From NCBI GenBank assembly GCA_937895985.1, contig CALBKL010000242.1, positions 1-6,524 on the forward strand: DNA of 6,524 nt. Direction: 5' to 3'. This document shows, one piece after another, positions 5,807 to 6,524 of this stretch. The translations under genes were made by a program, and so were the position numbers. Under the pieces are notes generated by a model. The model was not told the origin of the DNA. It was given only the letters and a program-made list of their open reading frames with translations, and searched no databases. The stretch is from an uncultured Solobacterium sp. Lineage in GTDB: Bacteria; Bacillota_I; Bacilli_A; Erysipelotrichales; Erysipelotrichaceae. Numbering within the stretch: position 1 is the stretch's first letter; each line of letters opens with the position of its first letter.

Positions 5807-6524
5807 TTAAAGTTCAATCTTTTTAAATTGTTCCCAAGGTAAGTAAGGCTTACCAAAGTGTCCATAGTTTGTAGTCTGTTTATAAATAGGTCTTTCAAGA
5901 TCTAATTCCTTGATCATGTTTTTAACTGAGAAGTTAAAGTTCTTCTTAACGATTTCTTCTAACTCTTCATCACTATACTTCGATGTATTAAAACTATTTA
6001 CGTTAATAGAGATCGGGTTAGGTTCACCAATCGCATATGCAAGTTCAATCTGACACTTCTTTGCTAGACCGTTAGCTACGATGTTGCGGCAAACGTAACG
6101 TGCATAGTAAGCTGCAGAGCGGTCAACCTTAGTAGGGTCCTTGGATGAGAAACAACCTCCACCGATAGGTGCGTATCCACCATATGTATCTACTACAATC
6201 TTACGTCCAGTTGTGCCAGAATCACCCCAGCTACCACCAACGACGAAAGAACCGGATGGGTTGATGAAGAACTTTGTATTTTCATCAATGAGTTCAGGTT
6301 TTACAACCTTGTCGATAACTTCTTTGCGGATTAGTTTCTTCAAGTCTTCTTGTGTAATATCTTGACTGTGTTGTGTAGATACAACAATTGTTTCAATTCT
6401 CTTAAGTTCACCATTGTCGTATTCTACTGTTACCTGAGTTTTTCCATCAGGTCCTAGTAGTGTAGGATTTTCACGACGAACCTGTTCAAGACGCTTTGCG
6501 AGCATGTGTGCACAGTCAATCGCA
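5807..6524 (-). CDS. metK: S-adenosylmethionine synthetase, C-terminal part (cut by the right edge)
   Basis: MetK makes S-adenosylmethionine from methionine and ATP, releasing phosphate and pyrophosphate. It is cytosolic and works as a dimer or tetramer. The frame is open to the window edge, so about 238 C-terminal residues are visible of the usual 390-400. The internal ATG at 6505-6503 is not the start, because the conserved helix begins before it ([12 protein letters not shown]). Recognisable blocks are '[12 protein letters not shown]', '[13 protein letters not shown]', '[18 protein letters not shown]' and the family signature GGGCFSSKD (6163-6137), which fits the PROSITE-type pattern G-[GA]-G-[ASC]-F-S-x-K-[DE]. 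'[15 protein letters not shown]' and the C-terminal '[12 protein letters not shown]' follow. In many MetK proteins the glycine loop reads GGPxGDxGLTGRK; here it is [13 protein letters not shown]. It runs convergently to ileS. Its promoter, and any SAM riboswitch, lie outside the window. Confidence 0.96.
   Translation of the reverse strand, partial: AIDCAHMLAKRLEQVRRENPTLLGPDGKTQVTVEYDNGELKRIETIVVSTQHSQDITQEDLKKLIRKEVIDKVVKPELIDENTKFFINPSGSFVVGGSWGDSGTTGRKIVVDTYGGYAPIGGGCFSSKDPTKVDRSAAYYARYVCRNIVANGLAKKCQIELAYAIGEPNPISINVNSFNTSKYSDEELEEIVKKNFNFSVKNMIKELDLERPIYKQTTNYGHFGKPYLPWEQFKKIEL

Noticed and set aside
1..6524. Mobile element, CRISPR array, defence or toxin-antitoxin system
   Set aside because: No transposase or integrase, no direct repeat array, no terminal inverted repeats. 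All sizeable genes are recognisable housekeeping types except the one small membrane protein.

Overview
The window looks like an ordinary chromosomal segment of a low-GC Bacillota (Firmicutes). The gene order sepF-ylmH-divIVA-ileS with a T-box leader is a Firmicutes hallmark. The compact layout without ylmG, and the style of the IleRS and MetK proteins, would fit an Erysipelotrichia-like lineage; that placement is inference from recall, not a search.

Layout from left to right. (1) Positions 2-268 hold the 3' end of a polyamine-type ABC transporter substrate-binding protein (PotD-like), cut by the window edge. (2) A strong sigma-A-type promoter drives a two-gene tRNA unit, tRNA-Cys(GCA) and tRNA-Leu(UAA), with 1 nt between them, closed by a UUCG-loop terminator. 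(3) A small membrane protein (possibly DUF3899) lies on the minus strand. It has its own terminator and an unusual start region that suggests either a leaderless mRNA or coupling to a tiny upstream ORF. (4) Divergently, an extended -10 promoter starts sepF-ylmH-divIVA: a Z-ring anchor, an S4 RNA-binding protein and a polar/septal coiled-coil protein. (5) An isoleucine T-box riboswitch fills the gap after divIVA and controls ileS, which encodes a 910-residue isoleucyl-tRNA synthetase. (6) The 3' part of metK (S-adenosylmethionine synthetase) runs convergently and leaves through the right edge. Two separate hairpin terminators lie between ileS and metK.

Functionally the centre is the familiar division/translation cluster. 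SepF and DivIVA act at the septum, YlmH acts on the ribosome/nascent chain, and IleRS is tuned to the charging level of tRNA-Ile by the T-box. I see no mobile element, CRISPR array, defence island or evidence of a new multi-gene system. The points most worth a second look are the altered class I signature in IleRS (HAGT rather than HxGH) together with other changes at conserved sites, the DivIVA N-terminus that lacks the usual membrane-inserting Phe-Arg pair, and the start region of the small membrane protein.
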